Shown here piece after piece: positions 19,842-29,335 of a stretch of DNA of 64,000 nt. The notes under the pieces are model-generated. The model made no database searches. It had not been told where the DNA came from and saw only the letters and a list, made by a program, of their open reading frames with translations. Position numbers and translations under genes: made by a program. Position 1 is the stretch's first letter, and each line of letters starts with the position of its first letter. This DNA comes from Streptomyces sp. NBC_00554 (GTDB lineage: Bacteria; Actinomycetota; Actinomycetes; Streptomycetales; Streptomycetaceae): positions 2,542,001 to 2,606,000 of the forward strand of contig NZ_CP107799.1 of assembly GCF_041431135.1 (NCBI RefSeq), given 5' to 3'.

Positions 19842-20600
19842 TCAGACCTCGGGGCGCAGCATCGGTGGATTGAGCAGCGTGGCGCCGCCCGCGCGGAAAA
19901 GCTGGGCCGGCCGGCCGCCCTGGCGGGTGGTCGTACCGCCTGTGGGCACCAGGAAGCCCGGTGTGCCCGTCACCTTGCGATGGAAGTTGCGCGGGTCGAG
20001 CACCACACCCCAGACGGCCTCGTACACCCGACGCAGCTCGCCGACGGTGAACTCCGTGGGACAGAAGGCGGTGGCCAGCGACGAGTACTCGATCTTGGAC
20101 CGGGCGCGCTCCACCCCGTCCGAGAGGATCTGCGCGTGGTCGAAGGCGAGGGGCGCCGCCTGCTCGCCGTCACGGCCGTAGCCACCCTGTTGCAGCAACT
20201 CCTCGACGGGCGCCCAGCGCGCGCTGTTGGCGTCGCCACCGGCCCTGGGCGCGGGCAGATCGGGGGCAAGGGCGAGATGGGCGACGCTGACCACCCGCAT
20301 CCGCGGGTCGCGCTTGGGGTCGCCGTACGTCGCGAGCTGCTCCAGGTGTGCACCGTTGTCCTGGGCTGGAGCGGACGGGTCGTGGGCGCACAGCCCGGTC
20401 TCCTCGACCAGCTCGCGCGCCGCCGCCTGCGACAGATCCTCGTCGGTCCGTACGAAGCCACCCGGGAGCGCCCACCGACCCTGGAACGGCTGCTCACCCC
20501 TGCGTACCGCCAGCGCACACAGGGCGTGGCGGCGCACTGTCAGCACAACCAGGTCCACGGTCACGGCGAAGGGCGGAAACGCTGACGGGTCGTAGGGCAT
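19842..20600 (-). CDS. NUDIX-domain regulator (NrtR-type) or NUDIX hydrolase
   Basis: A 252-residue protein. The N-terminal NUDIX domain (about 8-155) has a complete box, G48-x5-E54-x7-R62-E63-x2-E66-E67-x-G69, so hydrolase chemistry may be retained. The C-terminal part (about 165-250) has SLATAFCPTEFTVGELRRVY and LDPRNFHRKV, typical of the winged-helix domain of NrtR-like regulators, which bind ADP-ribose and control NAD genes. The ATG at 20600 lies six bases after TATGAT, so the transcript is probably leaderless. An inverted repeat overlaps this promoter. The codons upstream in the same frame are non-coding. Confidence 0.85.
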   Translation of the reverse strand: MPYDPSAFPPFAVTVDLVVLTVRRHALCALAVRRGEQPFQGRWALPGGFVRTDEDLSQAAARELVEETGLCAHDPSAPAQDNGAHLEQLATYGDPKRDPRMRVVSVAHLALAPDLPAPRAGGDANSARWAPVEELLQQGGYGRDGEQAAPLAFDHAQILSDGVERARSKIEYSSLATAFCPTEFTVGELRRVYEAVWGVVLDPRNFHRKVTGTPGFLVPTGGTTTRQGGRPAQLFRAGGATLLNPPMLRPEV

Positions 20601-20606
20601 GCCGCG

Positions 20607-20632
20607 ATCATAGTCGTCTGCCTGACGATAAA
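20607..20632 (-). promoter_or_regulatory. promoter and inverted repeat of the NUDIX regulator
   Basis: On the minus strand TATGAT (20607-20612) is a near-consensus -10, six bases before the ATG. Just upstream, TCGTC and GACGA (about 20614-20629, five-base spacer, TATCGTCAGGCAGACGACTA) form an inverted repeat between the expected -35 and -10 positions. It is a plausible NrtR autoregulatory operator. Confidence 0.5.
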
Positions 20633-20731
20633 CACGCCCTTCGCCGACCGCTTCCAAGGCTGATCCACTTCCGTCCGGTACAGGTCTCCCCGACCGCGGC
20701 CGGTCGCCGTACGCAGGCGCTTCAGGCAAGG

Positions 20732-22861
20732 TCACACTCCCAACTGCAGCCCTTCGGCCGCTTCCTCGACCATGGCCAGGCCGAGCCTGCTGACGCGTAC
20801 GGAGAAGGGGGCGCCCGCGATCCGCAGTCCCGTCAGCCCGATCTCGCCCAGCGGAGCGCTGCGGACCGGGCGCAGGGTGACCGTCCCGGCCGGGGCGTCG
20901 GGGCGGATCCCCGCGAGGGAGGTCAGGAGCAGCACTCCCGCAGCGGCGGCCGTGGCCGCGGGTCTGCAAGCTGCGGGATGGGGCAGTGGTGCGCTGCCCT
21001 GCGCGCGCTGCTCCCCCGCGTACATCTCGGGCAGCCGGTGGCCGAAGGTCTCGGCCGCCGCCAGCACTCCGTGCAACAGCGAGCTGGCCTCCTTCTCATA
21101 GCCCGCGACGGCCAGCCCCGCGACGGCGACCGCGCTCTCCTGAACGCGTACGGCGCCGGCGCGATGACCGAACGGGTTGTACGCCGCTTCCTTCACTCCG
21201 AGGCTGCGCAGCCCCCACCCCGAGTCCATGGCGGGGCCGCCGAGCAGCCGCGCGAGCTGCTCGGTCTGCACCTTGTCGAGCAGGCCGGGGGCTGTCGCGC
21301 CGGCGCCGAGCAGCCCGGTGTCGAGGAGGTGGGCGGTGGACGCGCCGAGGTGCGGCACGAGGCGTCCGTCCGGGGCGCGGGCGGCCGCGGGTCTGCCTCC
21401 TCCCCGGTCTTCGAACCAGAAGTCCTCGCGGAACGCGGTTCGCAGCGCCTGGGCCCACTGCCGCAGCCCCGCGCCACCCGGCCGCCCGTGAGCGTCGAGC
21501 AGGTCGGCGCCCAGCAGCGCCGCCCGGTGGGCGTGAGCCTGTGTCTCGCAGCGGAGCGGCCCGCCGGGGTAGGAGTCGGGGAGGTAGGTGCTGTCGCCGA
21601 CAGCCGTCCGGAGCCACTCCAGGCACCGCTCGGCCGTGGGCAGCAGCTCCTCGACCTCTTGCGCCGCGAGCCCCCAGCGCCGAGCTTCCGCAAGGAGTGC
21701 GGGGAACAACAGGGTCGCCTCGGTGGCCGTGCACCCCGGCGGCAGGTGTGGGCCCGCGTCCCGGCGCGGCCCGGGAATCAGCCCGGACCTCGGGCCCGCA
21801 AGTTGGGTACGCGCGAGAGTCCGCAGGGTGCCCGCTGCGAGCCGGGTGCCGAGCGGCAGGGTCATACGCGCCGCGGCCAGCGCTTCGGCCGGGGCCAGGC
21901 CGCACCGCCAGGGCGCCCCGGCCGCGAGGTGTGTGTCGGACGGGTGCCCGGGGTCACGCACCAACAGAGCCCGGAGATCCTCGACGCAGGAGTGCAGGAG
22001 TGCCTGGACCCTTGAGTCGTCGCCCGCTGCCCGGGCCTCGGCGAACGGGCTTGTCGCACCGCGTCCCACCGCTCTGCCGGCCCCCGCACCGTCCGGCCGG
22101 ACGCGCAGCTCCACGCTCCGGGTGCCGCCGGGCGGCAGTTCGAACTCCCAGCGCAGCAGTCCCGCGGAGGCCAGCGCGTCGGTGGGCGGCGGATCGGCGG
22201 TGACGGCCGAGTGTCCTGCGGCACAGGACCAGCGCAGGCCGGAGTCGTGAACGCTGGCGGGCAGTTCGGGCCCAGCTCTGCCCGCGGCCACCGAGCTCAG
22301 TTCCGCGAAATCCGTACCCAGAGCGACTTCGACGGGCAGTCGCAGCGTGCGGGTGGCCGCGCTCCGCAAGGTGATCCGCTCCGTTCCGTCCGCATGCCGT
22401 GTCCGTTCCACGACGACGTCCGGATCCGGGCCTCCGTCGGCGGACGCGCGCAGCGTCCCCACGAAGCGAGCGCGGTCGGCCGCGAGCATCCGGGCCTGAA
22501 CCGCGAGCGGTTCGCGTCCGGCGACCCGGACCTGGCACCGGGAGAGCATCCGCCGTCCCGCGCGGTAGAAGCCCTCCAGCCCCCGGCCGGTCAGTTGCCC
22601 CTGATCCGTGGAGATCACCAGTCCCGGCAGGGCAACACAGATCAGGGCAGTGTGGGCGGGTGGCAGGTCCACGGCCCGGGGCGGTGTGGGCAGCGACGCC
22701 TGGGGATCCCCGGAGCCGCCTGCCGCCGCGGAGGAGGGCCGGGCGCTGTCCCTTGCCGCGCGCGGGTTCATTGGGCCGCTTCTACTCGTGAAGGGCTGCG
22801 GGGTTCTGTGAAGGGGCGGACGGTCGCCGTCGGGGGCCGAGGGCGGGGTGGGCAAGGACAT
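20732..22861 (-). CDS. glycogen debranching enzyme-like protein
   Basis: A 709-residue protein. A Pro/Ser-rich leader (1-70) precedes an N-terminal glycogen-debranching domain (about 72-260: LVISTDQGQLTGRGLEGFYRAGRRML, TLRLPVEVALGTDFAEL). An (alpha/alpha)6-barrel-like C-terminal part (about 300-700) follows, with APWRCGLAPAEALAAARMTL and YLPDSYPGGPLRCETQAHAH. Related proteins act as amylo-alpha-1,6-glucosidases on glycogen or trehalose-linked glucans, but the catalytic acids cannot be assigned confidently here. I prefer the ATG at 22861 with GGAGG ten bases upstream. A GTG at 23185, in frame, has GGAGG four bases upstream and overlaps the preceding stop, so a 817-residue product is possible. 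Confidence 0.75.
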   Translation of the reverse strand: MSLPTPPSAPDGDRPPLHRTPQPFTSRSGPMNPRAARDSARPSSAAAGGSGDPQASLPTPPRAVDLPPAHTALICVALPGLVISTDQGQLTGRGLEGFYRAGRRMLSRCQVRVAGREPLAVQARMLAADRARFVGTLRASADGGPDPDVVVERTRHADGTERITLRSAATRTLRLPVEVALGTDFAELSSVAAGRAGPELPASVHDSGLRWSCAAGHSAVTADPPPTDALASAGLLRWEFELPPGGTRSVELRVRPDGAGAGRAVGRGATSPFAEARAAGDDSRVQALLHSCVEDLRALLVRDPGHPSDTHLAAGAPWRCGLAPAEALAAARMTLPLGTRLAAGTLRTLARTQLAGPRSGLIPGPRRDAGPHLPPGCTATEATLLFPALLAEARRWGLAAQEVEELLPTAERCLEWLRTAVGDSTYLPDSYPGGPLRCETQAHAHRAALLGADLLDAHGRPGGAGLRQWAQALRTAFREDFWFEDRGGGRPAAARAPDGRLVPHLGASTAHLLDTGLLGAGATAPGLLDKVQTEQLARLLGGPAMDSGWGLRSLGVKEAAYNPFGHRAGAVRVQESAVAVAGLAVAGYEKEASSLLHGVLAAAETFGHRLPEMYAGEQRAQGSAPLPHPAACRPAATAAAAGVLLLTSLAGIRPDAPAGTVTLRPVRSAPLGEIGLTGLRIAGAPFSVRVSRLGLAMVEEAAEGLQLGV

Positions 22862-23181
22862 GGGGCGGTTTCCTCCGCGCTCGGCGCGCCTTGGGCGCAC
22901 TCGGCGCCGGGTGGGGGGCTCCGGAGGGGCAGGGGCGTTGCGGCGGCGCGGCCCGGCCACGGTTCCGCCACTCAGGTGAACGGAGCGGCCCCACTCGGGG
23001 TCACGCTCTCGACCGGGGAAGCCGACCGAATGGCGGTGGGGTGGCGGGCAGGGCCTGACGCGCCGCGGAAGTGCACTGTCGGCGTGCTCGGCGCGGCCGA
23101 CGCTCGATCCCGGGGCTGCGCAGCCGTAAGCCCTTGCGTGCCGGAGGCGCCGTACGTCGTCGGCCCGGTGGGAGCCGGCGC
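22862..23181. other. 320-bp stretch upstream of the debranching-like gene
   Basis: Either intergenic or an Arg/Pro-rich N-terminal extension of the debranching-like protein (in-frame GTG at 23185). Composition in that frame looks non-coding. No other feature seen. Confidence 0.4.
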
Positions 23182-25020
23182 TCACGTGTCCTCCTCCGCA
23201 CCATGCCGACCGCCCTCACGGCGGTTTCGTGACCGACTGCTCGCGCCCTCGGCCGCACGTCCTGGTCCGTCCCCTGCGGGCGAACCCCCTTCGGTGGGCC
23301 GACGCCGCCGGGCACTGCCTCCGCCAGGGGCCCGGCGACTCTGACGTGCGTCGCCGCTCCCTGCCGGGCGTGCCCGGCGCCGGCGCCGGGCGGGGGTCGC
23401 TGAGGGCGGAGCGGCTCCTTCGACCGAAACAAAGTCGGTCGAGGACGCCACGACGTCGAGTGACTGTGACCGGGCCACTGGTTCGACCCCGGGTCCGGCC
23501 ACCGGTCCTGCCCCGGTTCCTGCCGTCCGGGAACCCGGCGCCGGTTCAGCTGCGTCGAACGGTGCCGCAAGATCCCTGGGATGCTCCGTTCCCGCTGCGA
23601 CACGGTCGGTGCGCTCCGCGCGCAGGCAGCGGCGGACCGATTCCGGGTCCAGGCCCTCGTTGCACGCCTGGTGGAGGAGGCGGGCGAAGAGGTAATCGGG
23701 ATCGGCACCGAGAGCCATGGCCAAGGCCTCGCGCGCCTCAAGCTCGTCACCGGTCGACCAGGCGACCCACCCGGCTAGCGTGAGGGGTGCCGCGGCGTGC
23801 TCGCGGTAGGGGCCGACGCAGCGGCGCGCCAAGGCTCGCCACAGCCGCAGGGCGGGTCCGGCCTCCTCGCCCTCCATCCACTCGGCGGCACGGTCGCGGG
23901 TCGTGCGGTCCTGAAGGCCGAGGATCAAGGTGGCTGCCTCCTCGTGCTCCACCAGGCCGTCGTCACGCAGGTCCGCCGGACGCGTCCCGGACACAGGCGG
24001 AGCGTCGGTGAACCGAACCATGACCCGCTGGGCGAGTTCGAGGGTCTCCTTGGCCACAGCGGCACGGTTCTCACCGTCCAGAATCCTGGGAACGAGGGCC
24101 ATGCTCGCCGTGTCGAGCGCGGCTTCCTGCTCCAGCGCCACCGCGGTCTCCCAAGGAACGAGCCTGGCCGTCAGTTCCCGCAGGGTGCCCCGCACCTGGA
24201 GTCCCGCGTAAGTCGCGGCGGCGGCGAGAACCGAGGTGCCGGGCAGGCCCATCGACTCACCCTCGGGCGAGCAACACCCCTGGCCCGGGCAGCAGTACGA
24301 CCAGAAGCGACCGTCGGAGATGCAGAGGGCCTCGATCACCGGAACGTCGAGGCGGCCGCAAGCCGTACGCAGTAGCTGCGCCAGCGAGCGCAGCCGTTCC
24401 ATGACCTCCCGTCCCGACTCACCGCGTGCCGGTTCCTGGCAGAGGTAGGCGACCATGCTCTCGGGCCGGGCACCTCGCCGCTCGCTCCCCTTCACCAGCC
24501 CCTGCGCCAGCTCCTCGGCCACGGACGACCAGTCTTCGGCGTTGGCGGGGATGCCGAGCCGAGCACGCCCGCCGAAGCGACCGCGCCGCTCCCCGTCGTG
24601 CAGGGCAACCAGCACGATGCTGTCCTCGGGCCGGTACCCGAGCAAATACGGCAGGGCGTCGGCCAGTTCCGCCGGTGTGCGCAGGGTCACCTGATGCTCG
24701 CCGCCCGGGGCGCCGTGTCCCGCGTGCTGCCCGGGTGCGTCCGTCGCTGGGTCCGGCTCGGGGGCGCCACGCGGTGAGTCCGGCTCGAGGATGCCGTACG
24801 GTGAGTCCGGCTCAGGGGTGCCATGCCCCGTGTACTGCCCAGTCCCGCCATGGCCCGCGCGACCGGCACCGCCAATACTCCCGCCCGGCTCCGTGGGCTC
24901 GACTCGCCCGCCACCGAACCCGATGTCGGACGTGTCGTCGGACCTTTCGCCGGACGCGCTGTCGGACGTCTTGCCGTACATGTCGCCGGACCAGCCGGCC
25001 GCTTCGTCGTGATTCGTCAT
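23182..25020 (-). CDS. DUF4192 domain protein
   Basis: A 612-residue actinobacterial protein of unknown function. Residues 1-105 are low-complexity, with repeated Gly/Pro/Asp units of the form EPDSPYG, EPDSPRG, EPDPATD. The DUF4192 domain spans about 108-440 (TPAELADALPYLLGYRPEDS, YLCQEP, ALCISDGRFWSYCC) and contains several Cys (YCCPGQGCCSPEG). Residues 470-612 are again disordered, Pro/Ala/Arg-rich. It is divergent from the RecQ-like helicase. No catalytic motif is recognisable. Confidence 0.85.
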   Translation of the reverse strand: MTNHDEAAGWSGDMYGKTSDSASGERSDDTSDIGFGGGRVEPTEPGGSIGGAGRAGHGGTGQYTGHGTPEPDSPYGILEPDSPRGAPEPDPATDAPGQHAGHGAPGGEHQVTLRTPAELADALPYLLGYRPEDSIVLVALHDGERRGRFGGRARLGIPANAEDWSSVAEELAQGLVKGSERRGARPESMVAYLCQEPARGESGREVMERLRSLAQLLRTACGRLDVPVIEALCISDGRFWSYCCPGQGCCSPEGESMGLPGTSVLAAAATYAGLQVRGTLRELTARLVPWETAVALEQEAALDTASMALVPRILDGENRAAVAKETLELAQRVMVRFTDAPPVSGTRPADLRDDGLVEHEEAATLILGLQDRTTRDRAAEWMEGEEAGPALRLWRALARRCVGPYREHAAAPLTLAGWVAWSTGDELEAREALAMALGADPDYLFARLLHQACNEGLDPESVRRCLRAERTDRVAAGTEHPRDLAAPFDAAEPAPGSRTAGTGAGPVAGPGVEPVARSQSLDVVASSTDFVSVEGAAPPSATPARRRRRARPAGSGDARQSRRAPGGGSARRRRPTEGGSPAGDGPGRAAEGASSRSRNRREGGRHGAEEDT

Positions 25021-25153
25021 GCCGTGACCATCCCGCGGATCTCAAAATTCCGCTTTGCCCTGTGGATAACCATGACCATGGTCACGACAGGATTTGTCCA
25101 CAGCTCACGGGCTTCGTTCGCGCTTTGTCCGACCCATCGGGTTGCATGGGGCC

Positions 25154-27334
25154 ATGACCAACGAAGACCCGCGACCCACGGCCAACGAAGAACTGCGTAC
25201 CGCGGCCGATGCCGTGCTGGCCCGCCTCGTCGGCGCCCGGCCCGGCGAGGCCCGGCTGCGCGAGGATCAGTGGCGCGCCATCGAGGCCCTGGTGGCCGAC
25301 AAGCGCAGAGCCCTGGTCGTGCAGCGCACCGGCTGGGGCAAGTCCGCGGTGTACTTCGTCGCGACCGCCCTGCTGCGCGAGCGCGGCGCCGGGCCCACCG
25401 TCATCGTCTCGCCGCTCCTCGCGCTCATGCGCAACCAGGTGGAGGCGGCGGCACGCGCGGGAATCCGCGCGAGGACCATCAACTCGTCCAACACGGAGGA
25501 GTGGGAGACGATCCAGGCCGAGGTCGCGGCGAGCGAGGTCGATGTTCTCCTGGTGAGCCCGGAGCGGCTCAACAACCCCGACTTCCGGGACCAGGTGCTG
25601 CCCAAGCTGGCCGCCGCGACCGGCCTGCTCGTGGTCGACGAGGCGCACTGCATCTCCGACTGGGGCCACGATTTTCGGCCGGACTACCGCCGACTGCGCA
25701 CCATGCTCGCCGATCTCCCGCCCGGCGTCCCCGTCCTGGCCACCACCGCGACGGCCAACGCGCGTGTGACGGCCGATGTGGCCGAGCAGCTGGGCACCGG
25801 AGTCAGCACGGACGCCCTCGTCCTGCGCGGGCCGCTGGACCGGGAAAGCCTGAGCCTCGGTGTGCTGAGGCTCCCGGACGCCGCCCACCGGATGGCCTGG
25901 CTCGCCGAGCACATCGGTGACCTGCCGGGCTCGGGCATCATCTACACCCTCACCGTGGCCGCCGCCGAGGAAGTCACCGCGTTCCTGCGCCAGTGCGGGC
26001 ACACGGTGACGTCGTACACCGGGAAGACGGAGAACGCGGACCGTCAGCAGGCCGAGGAGGACCTGCTCGCCAACCGCGTCAAGGCCTTGGTCGCCACCTC
26101 GGCGCTGGGCATGGGCTTCGACAAACCCGATCTCGGATTCGTGGTTCACCTGGGTTCGCCCTCCTCCCCCATCGCGTACTACCAGCAGGTGGGACGCGCG
26201 GGCCGCGGAGTGGAGCATGCGGAAGTGCTGCTCCTGCCGGGCAAGGAGGACCAGGCGATCTGGCAGTACTTCGCGTCGATCGCCTTTCCTCCGGAGGAGC
26301 AGGTACGCCGCACGCTGGATGTACTGGCCCAGGCGGGCAGGCCGCTGTCGCTCCCCGCCCTGGAACCACTGGTGGAGCTGCGCCGGTCCCGCCTCGAAAC
26401 GATGCTCAAGGTGCTCGACGTGGACGGGGCGGTGCGGCGCGTACAGGGCGGCTGGATCTCCACGGGCAACCCATGGACGTACGACACCGAGCGCTACGCC
26501 TGGGTGGCCAAGCAGCGGGCGTCCGAGCAACAGGCGATGCGCGACTACATCACGACGACCGGCTGCCGCATGGAGTTCCTTCGGCGGCAGCTGGACGACG
26601 AAGGAGCGGCACCCTGCGGGCGCTGCGACAACTGCGCGGGAGCCCGGTTCGAGGCGTCAGTTTCGCCCGGAGCACTGGACACGGCCAATGGCGAGCTCGG
26701 CCGCGCGGGCGTCGAGGTCGAACCCCGGAAGATGTGGCCGACGGGCCTGCCTGCGGTCGGCGTCGACCTGAAGGGGCGTATCCCGGTCGGCGAACAGGCC
26801 GCGCCGGGGCGCGCTTTGGGGCGACTCTCGGACATCGGCTGGGGCAATCGGCTGCGGCCGATCCTCGCGCCCCAGGCACCGGACGGACCCGTGCCGGACG
26901 ATGTCGCCAAAGCCGTGGTCGGTGTGCTGACCGACTGGGCGAAGGGACCCGGTGGCTGGGCCTCGGGGCAGCCCGACGCACAACCCCGCCCGGCCGGTGT
27001 CGTCACCGTGGCCTCACGGGCGCGTCCGCAGCTCATCCAGTCGCTGGGCGCACGGATCGCGGAGATCGGCCGGCTGCCGCTGCTGGGGTCCGTGGAGTAC
27101 GTCGGTGCGGCCGCCCAGATCTCCCGGAGCAACAGCGCTCAGCGGCTCAAGGCGCTCGACGGAGCGCTCACCGTGTCACCCGAGCTGGCTGCCGCTCTGA
27201 AAGAAGCGGACGGTCCAGTGCTGCTTGTGGATGACGCGACGGAGACCGGCTGGACTCTCGCCGTGGCGTCGCGCATGCTTCGACGAGCCGGTGCGCAGGG
27301 GGTGTTGCCGCTGGTCCTCGCCGTGCAAGCGTGA
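25154..27334 (+). CDS. RecQ-like helicase fused to a phosphoribosyltransferase-like domain
   Basis: A 726-residue protein. Helicase motifs: QRTGWGKSA (57-65, motif I), DEAH 162-165 followed by [16 protein letters not shown] as in RecQ, TATAN (motif III) and QQVGRAGRG (motif VI). A zinc-binding cluster GCRMEF...CGRCDNC lies near 470-490. The C-terminal 120 residues differ from RecQ: they contain RSNSAQRL and [17 protein letters not shown] (about 690-707), a PRPP-loop-like segment as in ComF-type phosphoribosyltransferases. The product probably unwinds DNA during repair or recombination; the role of the C-terminus is unknown. The ATG at 25154 is preferred over the in-frame GTG at 25094. Confidence 0.88.
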   Translation: MTNEDPRPTANEELRTAADAVLARLVGARPGEARLREDQWRAIEALVADKRRALVVQRTGWGKSAVYFVATALLRERGAGPTVIVSPLLALMRNQVEAAARAGIRARTINSSNTEEWETIQAEVAASEVDVLLVSPERLNNPDFRDQVLPKLAAATGLLVVDEAHCISDWGHDFRPDYRRLRTMLADLPPGVPVLATTATANARVTADVAEQLGTGVSTDALVLRGPLDRESLSLGVLRLPDAAHRMAWLAEHIGDLPGSGIIYTLTVAAAEEVTAFLRQCGHTVTSYTGKTENADRQQAEEDLLANRVKALVATSALGMGFDKPDLGFVVHLGSPSSPIAYYQQVGRAGRGVEHAEVLLLPGKEDQAIWQYFASIAFPPEEQVRRTLDVLAQAGRPLSLPALEPLVELRRSRLETMLKVLDVDGAVRRVQGGWISTGNPWTYDTERYAWVAKQRASEQQAMRDYITTTGCRMEFLRRQLDDEGAAPCGRCDNCAGARFEASVSPGALDTANGELGRAGVEVEPRKMWPTGLPAVGVDLKGRIPVGEQAAPGRALGRLSDIGWGNRLRPILAPQAPDGPVPDDVAKAVVGVLTDWAKGPGGWASGQPDAQPRPAGVVTVASRARPQLIQSLGARIAEIGRLPLLGSVEYVGAAAQISRSNSAQRLKALDGALTVSPELAAALKEADGPVLLVDDATETGWTLAVASRMLRRAGAQGVLPLVLAVQA

Positions 27335-27555
27335 CTCTCGTGTCGCTACCAAGAACAGTGGGCAGGGATATAGGCGACGTATAGCCGGAAAACGGTCGGT
27401 GGCCCCAATTGCTCGTTGCCGCATCCCAGTTCGACAGGAAGAATTGGGATCGCTCCCCGCACGCCTCATCGGTGGTCCGGTAGGGCTGTGCCGCGGCGCG
27501 CTCCCCCAAGTCCGACCCCCGCCCGCAGTGTGGGCGCGTAGCCGAAGGGAGGAAC

Positions 27556-28191
27556 GTGACCTTCGGATTCGCTCCGTCCTCGGCGGCATCCTTGTCGACG
27601 TCTGCCGATCTGTCCGCCGCTTCCACCGACCCACTGGCCCGGATGCTCGAACCCGCCGAGTGGGCCTCCGCCGGGATTCCGCTGCTGCGCAATCCCCGTG
27701 AGGTCGTCAGCGGACTGCATGCGCGGCACCGGCCAAGGCCCTCGACCGCGGTCGTGGCCGTCCTTGATCCGGACGAGCGGCTGAGCGCGAGCGCCTCGTT
27801 CACCCGGCGTCCGGATCCGGCGGACGGCTGGATGTTCCGCAACGCGCTGCTGGCGCAGCTGCGCCGGGTCATCCCGCACGACCTGCGGCGCCGCACTCCG
27901 GTGCGCACGGCCGTGCTGCTCTACTGCCGTGACGGCGACGCGCGTTGGACGGAGGAGGACGGGGCCTGGATGTGGGGGCTGCGGGACGCCTGCACGCTTC
28001 ACGGGCTGCGCTGCGGGGCGTACATCACACTGACGCGTGACGGCTGGCAGGTCCTCGGCGAGGGCCGCGGCGGACGCCGTCCGAACACGGACTCACCCCC
28101 GGAGTCCTTCACCGCGACGGCGGCACCGCCGCTGCTGCCGCGCACCGGCGGCGCCGCCTCGGAGGTGCTTCGCCGGGCAGCCGCCCGCTGA
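27556..28191 (+). CDS. conserved hypothetical protein
   Basis: A 211-residue protein that I do not recognise. The GTG at 27556 has an excellent ribosome site (GGGAGG, three bases upstream). The N-terminus (1-30) is Ser/Ala-rich. The central part (about 45-165) looks globular, with VVAVLDPDERLSASASFTR, MFRNALLAQLRRVIPHDLRR and LLYCRDGDARWTEEDGAW. The C-terminus is disordered. Codon usage matches its neighbours, so it is probably a real gene. It runs in the same direction as the RecQ-like gene, 221 bases downstream. Confidence 0.75.
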   Translation: MTFGFAPSSAASLSTSADLSAASTDPLARMLEPAEWASAGIPLLRNPREVVSGLHARHRPRPSTAVVAVLDPDERLSASASFTRRPDPADGWMFRNALLAQLRRVIPHDLRRRTPVRTAVLLYCRDGDARWTEEDGAWMWGLRDACTLHGLRCGAYITLTRDGWQVLGEGRGGRRPNTDSPPESFTATAAPPLLPRTGGAASEVLRRAAAR

Positions 28192-28640
28192 GCCCGAGGC
28201 AACCGCAGGCCAAGGCGGGGCAGCCGCTTGCCTCCGTCAGCCAAAACCGGGGCGAACAATCTCCCAAGCGAGCTGGCAGGACGTACGGCAGCCGAGAGGA
28301 CGTACGGCCAGGCGTCGCGAGGAAGTGCCCACGCATGCCGGGCGAGATGACGGCACCTCGCGAACCACGTCTCGAACCCCCGCCTCCGGGGCCACAACAG
28401 TCGTACGCCCCGTACCGGCACGCACGATCCCTGCAGAGCCCGTCGTACGCCAAAGCCGCCTACAGGCCCCGCATGCGGCAAGCTCGCAAGGAGTACCGCC
28501 CTCGCGGGGCACCGCCGATGGAACACCCCGCACAGGCGCACAGGCATGCGCGCACGTCAAGATGACCGCCGGACAGGTGCCGCCGCGGCGGCACCCTCAG
28601 CGTCCCCCCGAGCGTGCCCCGGACGACGTCCGGAACGCGC
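28192..28640. other. 449-bp intergenic region between convergent genes
   Basis: No gene with convincing codon use or ribosome site. The 12-mer AGGACGTACGGC occurs twice, near 28278 and 28298. No clear terminator hairpin was identified. Confidence 0.4.
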
Positions 28641-29267
28641 TCAGACCCCCGCGCCCAGCACCGAGTTGATCTGCTGCGGGTCACCGCAGACGATCAGCAA
28701 GGCACCGGCCCGGCCAATGGCCAGCGGCAGGGCGGTGGCGGCGACAGGGTCGGGACCGCCGTTGACGGCGACCACGACCACGGGACGGGACGCGGCCCGG
28801 CCCACAACTGAGGCGTCGGCGTAGAAGACGTCGTCGCCCGCGTCGTGCTGCGCCCAGTAGGCGGTCTCGCCGAAGGAGAGTTCGTGCGCGGCCCACGGGT
28901 GCGGTTCGCCGGTGGTGATCACCAGCACCTCACCGGGGGCGCGGCCCGACTCCAACAGCAGGTCGACGGCTTCTTCGGCGGCGTCCAGCGCGCCCTCGGC
29001 CGAGGCCGGGATGAGCTGGATCTGCGGAGTGGCGGCTGCGGCTGCGGCTGCCGGGGCGGACGGCCCCGGAGCGGCCACGACCGGCTCGCGCGGGGTGCGT
29101 TGGGCCGGCATCGGCCGGACAGGACCCGGACGGCCGGGACGCGGCGGAGCCGCGGGACGGGGACCAGGTACGGGACGGGGGGTCGGCGCGGTGCGGCCAC
29201 TGGCCGGAGTAGCGCGGGGACCCTGGGCACTCTCGTGAATCTGAGGCTCCTCGGGAATGAGAGGCAT
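28641..29267 (-). CDS. hypothetical protein with Pro/Ala-rich N-terminus
   Basis: A 208-residue protein of unknown function. Residues 1-85 are Pro/Arg/Ala-rich and probably disordered. Residues about 90-208 look globular, with SAEGALDAAEEAVDLLLESG, VLVITTGEPHPWAAHELSF and LIVCGDPQQINSVLGAGV. It follows rnhB in the same direction with a gap of 68 bases and is probably cotranscribed. The start at 29267 (MPLIPEEP) is the first ATG after the non-coding-looking extension. No clear ribosome site is visible. Confidence 0.7.
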   Translation of the reverse strand: MPLIPEEPQIHESAQGPRATPASGRTAPTPRPVPGPRPAAPPRPGRPGPVRPMPAQRTPREPVVAAPGPSAPAAAAAAATPQIQLIPASAEGALDAAEEAVDLLLESGRAPGEVLVITTGEPHPWAAHELSFGETAYWAQHDAGDDVFYADASVVGRAASRPVVVVAVNGGPDPVAATALPLAIGRAGALLIVCGDPQQINSVLGAGV

Positions 29268-29335
29268 GAGCTGATTTTTATCAAACGCCGGTGCGACTCG
29301 CGTCGGCGGGTGGCACATGAGTGCGAGCGGAACCG

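Noticed and set aside
22862..23185. 108-residue N-terminal extension of the debranching-like protein
   Set aside because: The GTG at 23185 has a good ribosome-site sequence and stop overlap, but the translation is Arg/Pro-rich and non-conserved in look. Kept only as an alternative in that entry.
28335..28565. 76-codon plus-strand frame in the gap after the hypothetical gene
   Set aside because: No ribosome site, Pro/Arg-rich composition and overlapping open frames on the other strand; not supported as a gene.
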